This document shows, piece after piece, positions 28,855 through 37,674 of a stretch of DNA of 64,000 nt. Positions within the stretch are counted from its first letter, which is position 1; every line of letters begins with the position of its first letter. Origin of the DNA: Cafeteria roenbergensis (taxonomy: Eukaryota > Sar > Bigyra > Bicosoecida > Cafeteriaceae); NCBI GenBank assembly GCA_008330645.1, contig VLTN01000017.1:520408-584407 (forward strand). Direction: 5' to 3'. Made by a program: the position numbers and the translations under genes. The notes under the pieces were generated by a model. It did not search any database. It was not told where the DNA came from and saw only the letters and a program-made list of their open reading frames with translations.

Positions 28855-30147
28855 TCAAGCGCGCACGGACTCGAGCGAGTACAGCAGCGCCCCAAAGGGA
28901 AGCGACCCAATCGTCCTTTCCTTGGCCCCCTTGGCAAGGCCCTCCGGCCCCGCGAGTGCCGCGTCGCGCAGAGCGTCAAGCCGACGGCGTTCAGACTCGG
29001 TTGCGGTTTCCCTGACGTCGATCCAAACGCGCCGCCGCGCTCCCGGCGAGCCCCTTCCGACCCACCCGGGCGTCGCGGGGCCCGGCGCTCCGAGCATCGC
29101 CTGGGTGAGCTCGTCCTCGCCGTCGCGGGACGGGTCGAAGTCCTCGTCGCCTGGCATGAGCATGCAGAGGCGCCGCGGTCCCCCGGACGAGTCCCCGGCG
29201 ACGTGCAGCTGCTTGCGGATGGCGGGGGTGAGCGCGCCGGCGGCGCTGTTCGGGGCTCCGGTGGCCGCTGCAACGGCGGCGCAGACCGCGCCTTGCCTTG
29301 CGCGGGCCAGCGCGGCCACTCCCGGCCCCTCCCCCGGAGCGAACCACCCCCGGTCTACGCCGGAAGGCACCGGCACTGCGCCGGCCAGCTCGGAGAGCGT
29401 GAGCCACTGGGGCGGGGGCAGCATGACCGCGCCTGCGGCCTGCAGGGCCAAGGCCCGCCGGGGCGAGAGCCACACCACCGCCGCCGCCTCCTCGTCCGCC
29501 GAGTCGTCCCTCCTGCCGCGGCCCGTCTGGTGGGCTTCCAGGATTTCGTCTGGGGTGGTGACGCGAATGCCGGCGGCGCGGCTCCACGCCTCCGCGGCCT
29601 CCTGGTCGAGACTCGGGCCCAGCGTCGCCGCGAGGAACCACGCGTCGAACTGGCGCTGCTCAAACAGCGGCGTGCGGTAGCGGGACAGGACGGGCATGGC
29701 CGCCAGCAGGCCAGAGGCGGCCTCAGGCGCGCTGGCGTCGCCCACAGCGCCCGGCCGGAGGCTCAGCAGCTCCTCGGCAAAGGCCGAAGGGTCTGCCGCA
29801 ACGCGAAGGCGCGAGTCGCGCAGGCCCGCCCCGGGGGATCCCGGGGACGGCCCCGGCGCGGCGCCGATGTCCGAGCCGAGCAGCGGCACTCCCGTCTCCT
29901 CAAACACCTCCCGCGCCGCGCAGCGGCGGAGGGCCACCGCAGCCAGGCTGTCGTCGGCCACCCCAAAGGCGGCCTTGCGCTCGCTCGCCCATGCAAGGTC
30001 GGTCTTGTCCACCCGGCCGCCCGGAAACACGAGCGCCGACGGCATGAACTTGGACGCCGGGGAGCGGAACATCATCAGAATGCGCCCGCACCGCCCCGCC
30101 CCCTCGGCCCGGGCGGCCTCGAGAATGACAGTTCCGGCCGCGGCCAT
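28855..30147 (-). CDS. NUDT19-like Nudix hydrolase
   Basis: A Nudix-fold pyrophosphatase of the NUDT19/RP2 type. Relatives cleave coenzyme A and acyl-CoA in peroxisomes or mitochondria. The N-terminus MAAAGTVILEAARAEG starts the fold. MMFRSPASKFMPSALVFPGG precedes the Nudix box, where GGRVD and the REVFEETGVPL helix are separated by a ~30-residue insert, as is usual for this subfamily. FDAWFLAA and the later EEAAAVVWLSPRRAL are also typical. The frame is open to an ATG at 30360, but those extra 71 residues are Arg-rich and overlap the 5' end of the divergent mL54 gene, so I prefer 30147. The last residues, SVRA, do not form a clear peroxisomal signal. Substrate is inferred from family only. 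Confidence 0.8.
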   Translation of the reverse strand: MAAAGTVILEAARAEGAGRCGRILMMFRSPASKFMPSALVFPGGRVDKTDLAWASERKAAFGVADDSLAAVALRRCAAREVFEETGVPLLGSDIGAAPGPSPGSPGAGLRDSRLRVAADPSAFAEELLSLRPGAVGDASAPEAASGLLAAMPVLSRYRTPLFEQRQFDAWFLAATLGPSLDQEAAEAWSRAAGIRVTTPDEILEAHQTGRGRRDDSADEEAAAVVWLSPRRALALQAAGAVMLPPPQWLTLSELAGAVPVPSGVDRGWFAPGEGPGVAALARARQGAVCAAVAAATGAPNSAAGALTPAIRKQLHVAGDSSGGPRRLCMLMPGDEDFDPSRDGEDELTQAMLGAPGPATPGWVGRGSPGARRRVWIDVRETATESERRRLDALRDAALAGPEGLAKGAKERTIGSLPFGALLYSLESVRA

Positions 30148-30316
30148 GGGGTCCGGGTCCACGGTGGCGACCGGCCGGCGCGCTCGCTTGCCGTGCGACC
30201 GCTGCAGCTGGGCTCTGCCGGCAGGGGCTTGTCGATGGCCCGTCGTCCGCCCGGAGAGAAGCGCGAGCCGGCGGCCAGCCGGGGCGACCCGCGGCACTCG
30301 CTGAGGCGCGCCAGGA

Positions 30317-30863
30317 ATGAGCGCATCGCTGGCACTCCGGGCCCGCTCGGCCGCGTCCATGGCTGTGCGGGCCGCCGCCTGGCGCGCCCCTCGCCAAGCC
30401 CTTCACGCGTCGGCGGCCTCACTCAAGGGTGAGCGCGCGCGGCGCCCGCGCAAGCGGGCCCGCAGGGCGCCGGACCTGCTCCGGCTGGCCTGCCGCGTGC
30501 GAGCACCGCGGCTGGGCCGCCGGGCTGGGCTTCCCCGCGCTCGTGCGCCAGCTGGATGGCCTGCGCCACGAGCCCCGCAAACCTTGCCGCGTCGACCTGT
30601 TCGCAGAGCTGCCGCCCGGCCCCGCCCCGGGCACGGTCATCCCCGTCGGGATCACCAAGGACGGCCAGGACCCGGTGGTCCTGGAGGACTCCGAGTACCC
30701 CGAGTGGCTGTTCCGCGTGGGCGCCGAGGAGTCCGAGACCACGGAGGAGATGCTGAGCAAGGGCGTCAAGAACCTGTCGTACCTCGACTCGGCCAAGCTG
30801 TTCCGCATGCTGCGCAGGGACAAGATCAAGCAGCACAACTCCACCAACCGCAAGGTTGCCTGA
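30317..30863 (+). CDS. MRPL54: Mitochondrial large-subunit ribosomal protein mL54
   Basis: Exons 30317-30428 and 30607-30863 give 122 residues. Exon 1 encodes an Arg/Ala/Ser-rich stretch without acidic residues (MSASLALRARSAASMAVRAA), a convincing mitochondrial presequence. Donor GTGAGC and acceptor TTCGCAG create a Glu codon at the join. Exon 2 holds the mL54 core: VGITKDGQDPVVLEDSEYPE, WLFRV, and the C-terminal RRDKIKQHNSTNRKVA. The protein is a structural part of the mitoribosome large subunit. The whole mature domain is in one exon and the presequence in another. The gene is divergent from the Nudix gene. Confidence 0.88.
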
Positions 30864-31511
30864 TCCCCGGGGCCATCGGGAGCCGAGAGCGTTGTCTGCT
30901 GCAGCCCGGTGCGGGTGCGCAAGGCTCTCTGCCCCGCTTTGCCTGAGCGTCACTCGCGCCTTCTGTGGTCCGCGCGCGCGCGCGCGTGCGCGCTGTGTTC
31001 ATGTGCTTCTGTGTCCCGCAAATGCCCAACTTTGACTGCGGCGCGAGGTCTGCATCCGCGCCTTGTGGTTGCCCCGCCCCGGCCCACGCGCCATCGGCGC
31101 ACCACGCCCCCGCTTGGTCAGCGTCGCGCTCAGAAGCAGCGCCCCCGCCTCCTCCCGCCCCCAGCGCCCGGCCGCCGTGCGCACGCCGGAAGCGCACACA
31201 GCGACGGCTTCCGCGGCTCCGCCGTCAGGCTGGCGGGCCCGGGAGGCAGGCAAGGCGCGCCGCGGAGCCGGCTGTTGGCCCGGGCAGAGCAAGAGGTGCA
31301 GCCGTTTTTTGTGCTGGCGCCGGACCCGGAGCACTCGGGCTTCGCCGGCGCCGGCCCGGAGGGGCCAGCAGCCTCCCCGCTGCGAAAGGGAAGCCGTTGG
31401 CCAAGCAGCGCGTGCTCGCGTCTCGGGAAGCCGCGCCGGTGGTAGGGGGGGGGGTCGTCAAACGCAGCGAGGGGTCTTGCCGCTTCGAGAGAGGGCGACA
31501 CACACTGCGCG
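30864..31511. other. Intergenic between mL54 and TTLL
   Basis: About 650 bases with an alternating purine-pyrimidine tract (cgcgcgcgcgcgtgcgcg near 30976), a potential Z-DNA former, and a G run near 31445. No gene or RNA recognised. It should contain the TTLL promoter. Confidence 0.5.
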
Positions 31512-34500
31512 ATGGCCGCGGAGGACTCGCCGCCCTCGGCCCGAGAGCCGTCGCTGGCCGCAGGGATGCCCAAGCTGCGGGTCACCCTTCGGAATTGCAG
31601 CTACGGCGTGGTCAAGACGGCGGCAAAGGACTTGGGCTGGCGTCGCATCAAGAACACGCCTCAGCTCGCGTGGCTGGACAAGTGGTCCCACCAGGAGCTG
31701 TTCGACCTGCGCTCGGCCGGCGTCCGTGTGAACCACTTTCCGGGCACGCGGGAGATGGCGAACAAGTGTGCGCTGGCGCGCAACCTGAACGCGATGCGAG
31801 CAGCGTGCGAGGACGAGTTCCTCTTTCACCCGCGGTCCTGGGTGTGGCCGGCGGAGCGCCGCGGCGTGGAGGACGCATGCGCAGCGGACCCGTCCCTGGT
31901 TCTCATCGCCAAGCCCGACGCGTCGTGCCAGGGCCGCGGCATCATGCTGGCGCGATCGACCAAGGAGCTTCCAGCGCCCCACGAGCTGGGCGGCACGGGG
32001 CTCATCGTGCAGGAGTACGTGCCCCGCCCGTTGCTCCTTCGCGGCCACAAGTTCGACATGCGCGTGTACGTCCTGCTAGCGGGCGTGTACCCCAGCGTGC
32101 GAGCATTCATCCACGTGGAGGGCTTGTCGCGCCTGGCAGCGCGCGTTTACGAGGCGCCCACGGCCAAGAACATCCGCCGGCGCACCATGCACCTCACCAA
32201 CTACGCCGTCAACAAGGGCAAGACCTTTGAGGAGAAGGAGGAGTCTCCCGACGCCGACGGCGCCGCGGCGAGGCACGCGGGCGGCGACGGCGCGGACGAG
32301 GACGAGGACGAGGAGGCTGGCGCCGCGGGCCCCGGGTGGGCCGTCGCCCTGGCCGCCACGGAGACCGAGGCGGAGGCCGACGAAGCAGCAGCCGCCGCAG
32401 CCGCCGCAGCGGGGGCAGGGACGGGGTCAGGGCGGAACGCCAGCGCAGGCCGTCGGCGGACCCCGCAGCCGCGCAAGCCCTCTCGCCACCCCGTGTCGCG
32501 CCTCCGAGCATCGGCAGCGTCAGCGGCATCGGCATCGGCAGCGGCAGCGGCGGCGGCGGCGGCGGCGGCGGCGGGCCACAGCAGCCTCGCCCTGGACACC
32601 GCCCCGCTCACGGGCCGCGAAGCGCCCCCCTTGCAGCTCACCGGTGTCGAGGCCGCGGCCTGCGCGGCGGGGGCGGGGGGGCGGTACTTCGCACCCGACG
32701 CCGAGGGCCGCACCGCACTGGAGGTGCGTGAGGGGGGCAAGTGGGGCCTGCAGGCGGGGCTGCTGGCGGCGGCGGAGGAGGAGGCGGCCCGCGGCGGCGG
32801 GGGGGGCCCAGCCGCGGCGGAGCGGCTCGATGCCATGTGGAGCTCCATCCGGGAGGCCACTGCCAAGACCATCCTGGCGGTGGCGCCGGCTATGGCGCAC
32901 GAGTACCTCGCCAGCGTGCGCGGCTCGGGGTCTGCCGCCGCCAGCAACAACAGGACGGCGCGCGCTAGAGCGGCGGCCCCAGCAGCAGCGGGCGCGGGTG
33001 CGGCCTGCGGGGAGGAGGATGGCGGCGAGGACGGCGCCTCAGGCGGCGGCGGCGGCGGGGGTGGGGGCGGTGATGCGGGCTCCGCGTCCAGAGGTGGCGG
33101 TCTCTCAAGCCGCGGCGAGCTGCTGGGTCAGGGGGCCCCGCTGTCGGAGCACGGGCTTGCTTGCTTTGAGTTGCTCGGCCTGGACGTGCTGGTGGAGGAG
33201 GGGGGCAGGTGCCTGCTGCTGGAGGTGAACAAGCTTCCCTCGCTCAACTCCGACACTGCTGTGGACCGCGCGGCCAAGCGCTGGGCAGTGGGGGACGCGC
33301 TGCGGATGGTGGCGCCGCCAACGGTGGCGTGGCTGAGGCGCTGGTGGTGGCGCCGCGCCCACCGCCGCCGCGGGGAGCCGTGCCCGGCTGAGCGTGAGCG
33401 CGTTCCAGTGCCCGTGCCGGGCGGCGCGGAGGCGGTGGAGGAGCAGGAGGGGCCGCTGATCGCGCCGGCGCTGAGCGACGAAGCGGCCGAGGCCACGTGG
33501 CTGCGGCGCCAGTGGGAGGACAAGGAGCTCTGGCGGGCGGGGCAGGGCTTCCAACGGTTGCTGCCCGCGCCGGACGCCGACACCAGGACGCGGTGGGGCA
33601 GGGTGCTGCAAGCCGCGGCAGAGCAGCGGGTGGGCGCGGGCATCGGCGGGCGTGCCAGCGCCTCGCACGACGAGCGGAGGGCGGCGGCGCTGCATCGCAG
33701 GGCGGCAGCGGCTGCCAGAAGCAGGGGCGACGACCCGCCGCCCCCGCCGCCGCCAGTGGCTGGTGCAGGCGCCGGGGCGGGTGCTGGCGCCGGTGCTGGC
33801 GCTGGGGGCGGTGACGTCGGCGGTGGCGGCAGCGGGGGCGAGGAGGCGGAACAGGCGGCGAGGGCGCGGCGGGAGACGCGTCGCGACCGCATGGCTGCCA
33901 GAGCGCGCGCTCGCGCCGAGGCCCGCCAGCGCCTGGCAGAAGAGACGGCGGCGGCGGCGGCGGCGGCGGCGGAGGAGGCGCGGCGGCGCGCGGAGGCGGA
34001 GGGCGATGGGGCCCGAGCGGAGGCGGATGCCATGTCCGCCGCTGTCGCAGTCTGCGCGGCCGCCAGCCTGAGCGGAGGCGACATTGCGGCGGTGGCGGGC
34101 GCGCTGGCGGCGCGCCGGGCTGCCGCCGACGTGCGCATGGCGAGGCGGCGGATGGGGCTGCCGGTCACGGCGGAAAGCGCCCCCTCCGGCCCGGAGGCGG
34201 GGCCTCCCGTGACTCTGTCCCGCCAGCAGGCGGGCGCGCTCATGGTACGGCACCACCACGCCCTGCACCAGCAGCAGGAACAGGAGAGGGCGGCACGACA
34301 GCACCAGCTCCTGCAGCAGCAGCAGAACGCGGCGATCGAGGCGGCGCGACGCGACGAAACCGCTCGGCAGAGCCGCTTGACGGCCGTCGTTGCTGACCCC
34401 AGAGGGCTCGGCGCGGCAGGAGCCGGCATCGCAGGCAGGGCCCCGGCGCGGACAAGTGGCGTCAACAGCACCAGCGGCAGCGCCGCCGCCGCCGGCGGTG

Positions 34501-35468
34501 GTGGCGGTGGTGGTGGTGGCGGCGGCGTTGCTGCTGCCTCGTCGCTCGCAACCGGGCAGGATTACCGAGTCATCGCCGCCGCTGCCGGGAGCCGCGCCTC
34601 CGCAGCCTCCGCCGCCTCCGCCGCCCGCCGCCCCTCATCGGGCCAGCTTGAGCGGGAAGCGGCCGCGGCCGCTGAGACGGCCACAGCGTCAGGCCGGGCC
34701 ACGTACTGGCGAGGGGCGCAGCCCCAGCATCGGCCGGTTCCCCAGCATCAGCAGCAGCTGCAGCAGCCGCAGCCGTCGACGCCTCGGCTGTGCACTGGCG
34801 CGCCCGCTGCCCAGTTGGCGCGGACGGCAGCGCGGCTCGCGCGCGCGGGGTCAGGCCGCTCAATGGACGCCGCTGACCCCAGCGGCGGGCTGGACGGCGG
34901 GTTCGGTGTGCGCGTGTCCGCGCTGGCCCCGCGTAGCGGCAGCGGGCGCGGGCAGCGCCGCCCCCCCCCCGCGACCGGCCGGCCGATTTCAGGCAAAGCC
35001 CTTGTGGGCCGTGGCGGCACGGGGCCTCGCAAGCTGGCCGCTGACGCCGTGGCGGGGGACAGGGCGGCGCGCGCACACCGGCTGAGCGGCAACGGTGGCG
35101 GCGCGCGGCGGCAGCGCTCCTCTGGCTCGGTGGACGCGGCCGGCGCCGCCGGGGGCGCTGGCCCGGCACAGATCACGCCGCTGTCAGCCCGCGACATGTC
35201 GCGCTTGCTCGATCGCCCGCCGGCTCCCAGGCGCAGCGAGTCCTGGTCCGTGGCTGCCAGCGGGGACGCAACCGCAGCGCCGGCTGGTGCAGCGCTGCCA
35301 TTGGGTGCCCCCGCCGCGCCGGGCGGCGACGGGTTGCGCCTGGATGGCGAGACGTTTGCAGACCGCATCCGGCACCCGCTTGCAGGGGGGCGACGCGCGG
35401 TGGGAGACCGCGCGCCGAGGCAGTCTGCGCTCTCTGCGGCTGGCCGCCACGCTGTCGGCCGCCACTGA
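31512..35468 (+). CDS. Tubulin tyrosine ligase-like (TTLL) polyglutamylase-type protein
   Basis: A 1,318-codon single exon encoding an ATP-grasp enzyme that adds amino acids, probably glutamate, to tubulin tails. It is therefore likely to act on cilia, centrioles or spindle microtubules. The N-terminal TTL domain has RVTLRNCSYGVVKTAAKDLG, VNHFPGTREMANK and LARNLN. Next come IAKPDASCQGRGI (about 133), VQEYVPRPLLLRGHKFDMRV (about 165-183) and MHLTNYAVNK (about 225). The catalytic domain then breaks into a ~290-residue Ala/Gly/acidic insertion before resuming with ACFELLGLDVLVEEGGRCLL and EVNKLPSLNSDTAVD (about 570). The C-terminal ~700 residues are Arg-, Ala- and Gln-rich with coiled-coil character (about 800-960) and show no further domain. 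Start chosen at the first ATG, just before conserved sequence. Confidence 0.87.
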   Translation: MAAEDSPPSAREPSLAAGMPKLRVTLRNCSYGVVKTAAKDLGWRRIKNTPQLAWLDKWSHQELFDLRSAGVRVNHFPGTREMANKCALARNLNAMRAACEDEFLFHPRSWVWPAERRGVEDACAADPSLVLIAKPDASCQGRGIMLARSTKELPAPHELGGTGLIVQEYVPRPLLLRGHKFDMRVYVLLAGVYPSVRAFIHVEGLSRLAARVYEAPTAKNIRRRTMHLTNYAVNKGKTFEEKEESPDADGAAARHAGGDGADEDEDEEAGAAGPGWAVALAATETEAEADEAAAAAAAAAGAGTGSGRNASAGRRRTPQPRKPSRHPVSRLRASAASAASASAAAAAAAAAAAAGHSSLALDTAPLTGREAPPLQLTGVEAAACAAGAGGRYFAPDAEGRTALEVREGGKWGLQAGLLAAAEEEAARGGGGGPAAAERLDAMWSSIREATAKTILAVAPAMAHEYLASVRGSGSAAASNNRTARARAAAPAAAGAGAACGEEDGGEDGASGGGGGGGGGGDAGSASRGGGLSSRGELLGQGAPLSEHGLACFELLGLDVLVEEGGRCLLLEVNKLPSLNSDTAVDRAAKRWAVGDALRMVAPPTVAWLRRWWWRRAHRRRGEPCPAERERVPVPVPGGAEAVEEQEGPLIAPALSDEAAEATWLRRQWEDKELWRAGQGFQRLLPAPDADTRTRWGRVLQAAAEQRVGAGIGGRASASHDERRAAALHRRAAAAARSRGDDPPPPPPPVAGAGAGAGAGAGAGAGGGDVGGGGSGGEEAEQAARARRETRRDRMAARARARAEARQRLAEETAAAAAAAAEEARRRAEAEGDGARAEADAMSAAVAVCAAASLSGGDIAAVAGALAARRAAADVRMARRRMGLPVTAESAPSGPEAGPPVTLSRQQAGALMVRHHHALHQQQEQERAARQHQLLQQQQNAAIEAARRDETARQSRLTAVVADPRGLGAAGAGIAGRAPARTSGVNSTSGSAAAAGGGGGGGGGGGVAAASSLATGQDYRVIAAAAGSRASAASAASAARRPSSGQLEREAAAAAETATASGRATYWRGAQPQHRPVPQHQQQLQQPQPSTPRLCTGAPAAQLARTAARLARAGSGRSMDAADPSGGLDGGFGVRVSALAPRSGSGRGQRRPPPATGRPISGKALVGRGGTGPRKLAADAVAGDRAARAHRLSGNGGGARRQRSSGSVDAAGAAGGAGPAQITPLSARDMSRLLDRPPAPRRSESWSVAASGDATAAPAGAALPLGAPAAPGGDGLRLDGETFADRIRHPLAGGRRAVGDRAPRQSALSAAGRHAVGRH

Positions 35469-35643
35469 GTCCTGGAGGACCTTGCCCTGCCAGTGTTCGA
35501 TGCTGGAACCATGCCCCTCCAACGCTCCATGCTGGAGTCGTGCCCCGCAAGAGGCGGAGCCCTCCATTCGTTGCCGCGAACCAAATATTGCCGCACGCAC
35601 GGCACGAGCGTTCCCGCAAACGCGCCACAGCCATCCGGGAGCC

Positions 35644-37396
35644 ATGGCAGCCCCGAAATCCGTGCCGCCCCCAACCGTGCACCACATTGCGTTGCAGCGG
35701 ATGGTGTTTGGAGAGGTTGATCACTCCCGCTTCGTCGGGTCGGCGGTGAGCGCTGTCACAATCGGTGTCGAACGCTGTTCAGCGACGGTGCTGGCGCGGG
35801 CCGCGAGACGCTCCCGTCAGATCGCGAAGCTGGGGCGCGAGGGTTTTTGTTCTCGAGGCAGCGCAGACCTTGTGCGCGTTGTGCGGGTGCCACCTCACAG
35901 CTGCGCGCAACGGCGGCGTTGCACTCTCCTTGAGTCCGCAGGCGTACAATGCCGTGGTTGCCTTTGTCGGGCTGCTCAGGGCGGCGGTTCGGGGCGAGCC
36001 CCGCAGCGTATCGGCGGAATGCCCGCCTCCACTGCAGCGCCTGCGTGAGGCGCTCGAGGAGGTCATGAAATGGGTGGACGACTTCCCGCCGCTTGATCAG
36101 CCCATGCGCTTCGGAAACCAAGCCTTCCGGCAGTGGCACGGGCGCCTGCTGGAGCGAGCAGCGCCGCTCGTGGAGCGCGTGTGCGGGCCAGGTCCGCTCG
36201 GGGGATGGGCGGTCAAGCCCGGCCGCACGGCTGAGCCGACGGCAGCCCGCCCAGCAGAAGGAGCCGGCGCTGGCGCCGCCGCCGGGGCCACGGCTGCTCC
36301 GGCCGCCGCCGGGGACGAGCAGGCGCCCGCGGGGCGCGCGGCCGAGGACGAGTGGGCGTCCGCCGTGGCCGCCTGGGAGGCAGCGAGCGACGCGCTGGGC
36401 GCCGTGCCGGCCGAGCGCGACCCTGCCGGGTCCTGGCAGCGGCAGGAGTTGACGGAGTATCTCTGGGACTCTTTTGGCAACTCCACCCGGGTGGACTACG
36501 GCACCGGGCACGAGACCACGTTCGTGCTGCTGGCCATGGCTCTCGCCCGCTGCGGGGCGTGGGACACGAGCGACAGGGGGGCCGTGCGCTCCTTGGCGGT
36601 GCGGGTGATGCCGGTGTACCTCTCCGCGTGCAGGCGGCTGCAGCGGACGTACCTGCTGGAGCCGGCTGGGAGCCACGGGGTGTGGTCCCTCGACGACTTT
36701 CACATCCTCAGCTTTGCGCTCGGCGCTGCGCAGCTGGCGGGCGGAGGCGCCGGCAAGGCGGCGTGGCAGCTGCAGAACGCCGGCAGCCTGGAGGGCTTCG
36801 TCCCCGGCGGTCGGGCGCTCGCCCCGCGAGCCTTCCTGGACGCGGACGTGCGGTCCGCGCTGAGATCCGAGTGGCTGCTTGCCGAGGCGGTCGCCGGGGT
36901 GTGCGAGAGCAAGCACGGGGCCCCGTTCGCAGAGCACTCCCCGCGGCTGCACGAGGTGCTGCAGGGCAAGAGCTGGCCGTCGGCAGAGTCGGCGCTGTTC
37001 GGCACGTGGGTGAGCGAGGTGCTGGGCAAGCGGCCTGTCGTCCAGGGCCTGCTCTTCGGGGGCGCGGCCGCGGCCCCGGCCGCTGCGGGAGCGGAGGGGG
37101 GCACTGCTGGCGCAAGCGGCGGCGCAGGCCGGCCGGGGCTGTGGCCCGCGCAGTGGGCTCCCTCCGGAGAGGCGCTGGACAGGCGGCGGGAGGAGCAGGC
37201 GGCGCGGGAGGCGGCCATCGCTGGCCTCGGCGCGAGCACCGCCGCGCCCTGGGCAAAGCCGAAGCAGGCTCGCTCCACCGCTCCATGGGCGTCTGCGGCG
37301 ACCGCTGCGCCATGGGCGTCCGCCTCCACGGCCGCCCCCTGGGCCACCGGTGCCGCCGCCCGCGCCCCCGCGGCGGCCAAGGACGACCTGGCCTGA
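35644..37396 (+). CDS. PTPA: Serine/threonine phosphatase 2A activator (PTPA)
   Basis: A peptidyl-prolyl isomerase-like activator that loads metal into the PP2A catalytic subunit. Exons 35644-35745 and 35942-37396 encode 518 residues. Exon 1 (MAAPKSVPPPTVHHIALQRM) ends FVGSA before GTGAGC, and exon 2 opens AYNAVVAFVGLLRAAVRG after TCCGCAG. Conserved core motifs are PPLDQPMRFGNQAFRQWH, RVDYGTGHE (about 216) and YLLEPAGSHGVWSLDDFHIL (about 270). The last ~100 residues, low-complexity with repeated APWA units, extend beyond the usual 320-residue protein, as does an Ala-rich insert of ~70 residues before the YGTGHE motif. Confidence 0.93.
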
Positions 37397-37674
37397 TGGC
37401 CCTGCCTGGCGCGGCCGCGTCGTCATCGGCGTCAAGGCAACACTCGTGCGTGCGCGCGAGAGTGCGCGGGCCAGGGGGAGCGAGCGAGAGCGCATGGGAG
37501 CGTGTGGTGTGAGTGCAGTGTGAGCGTGGCAGCTGAAGGCTCCTCAAGGCACGCACGCTGCGCCCAGCTGGGGCCGCGACCAAGCCCCACACACGCTCGC
37601 TCGCTCAGGGCTGAACCACGAAAGACTGCTCCTTGCCACCAACCTGCCCCCCCGGCCCCGCGGACGGGTCGAAC
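37397..37674. other. Convergent spacer PTPA / SCC2
   Basis: Holds the 3' ends of both genes. The minus-strand frame after the SCC2 stop remains possible as a further exon, because that stop (taa) lies within a gtaagt donor-like string at about 37675-37680. Confidence 0.4.
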
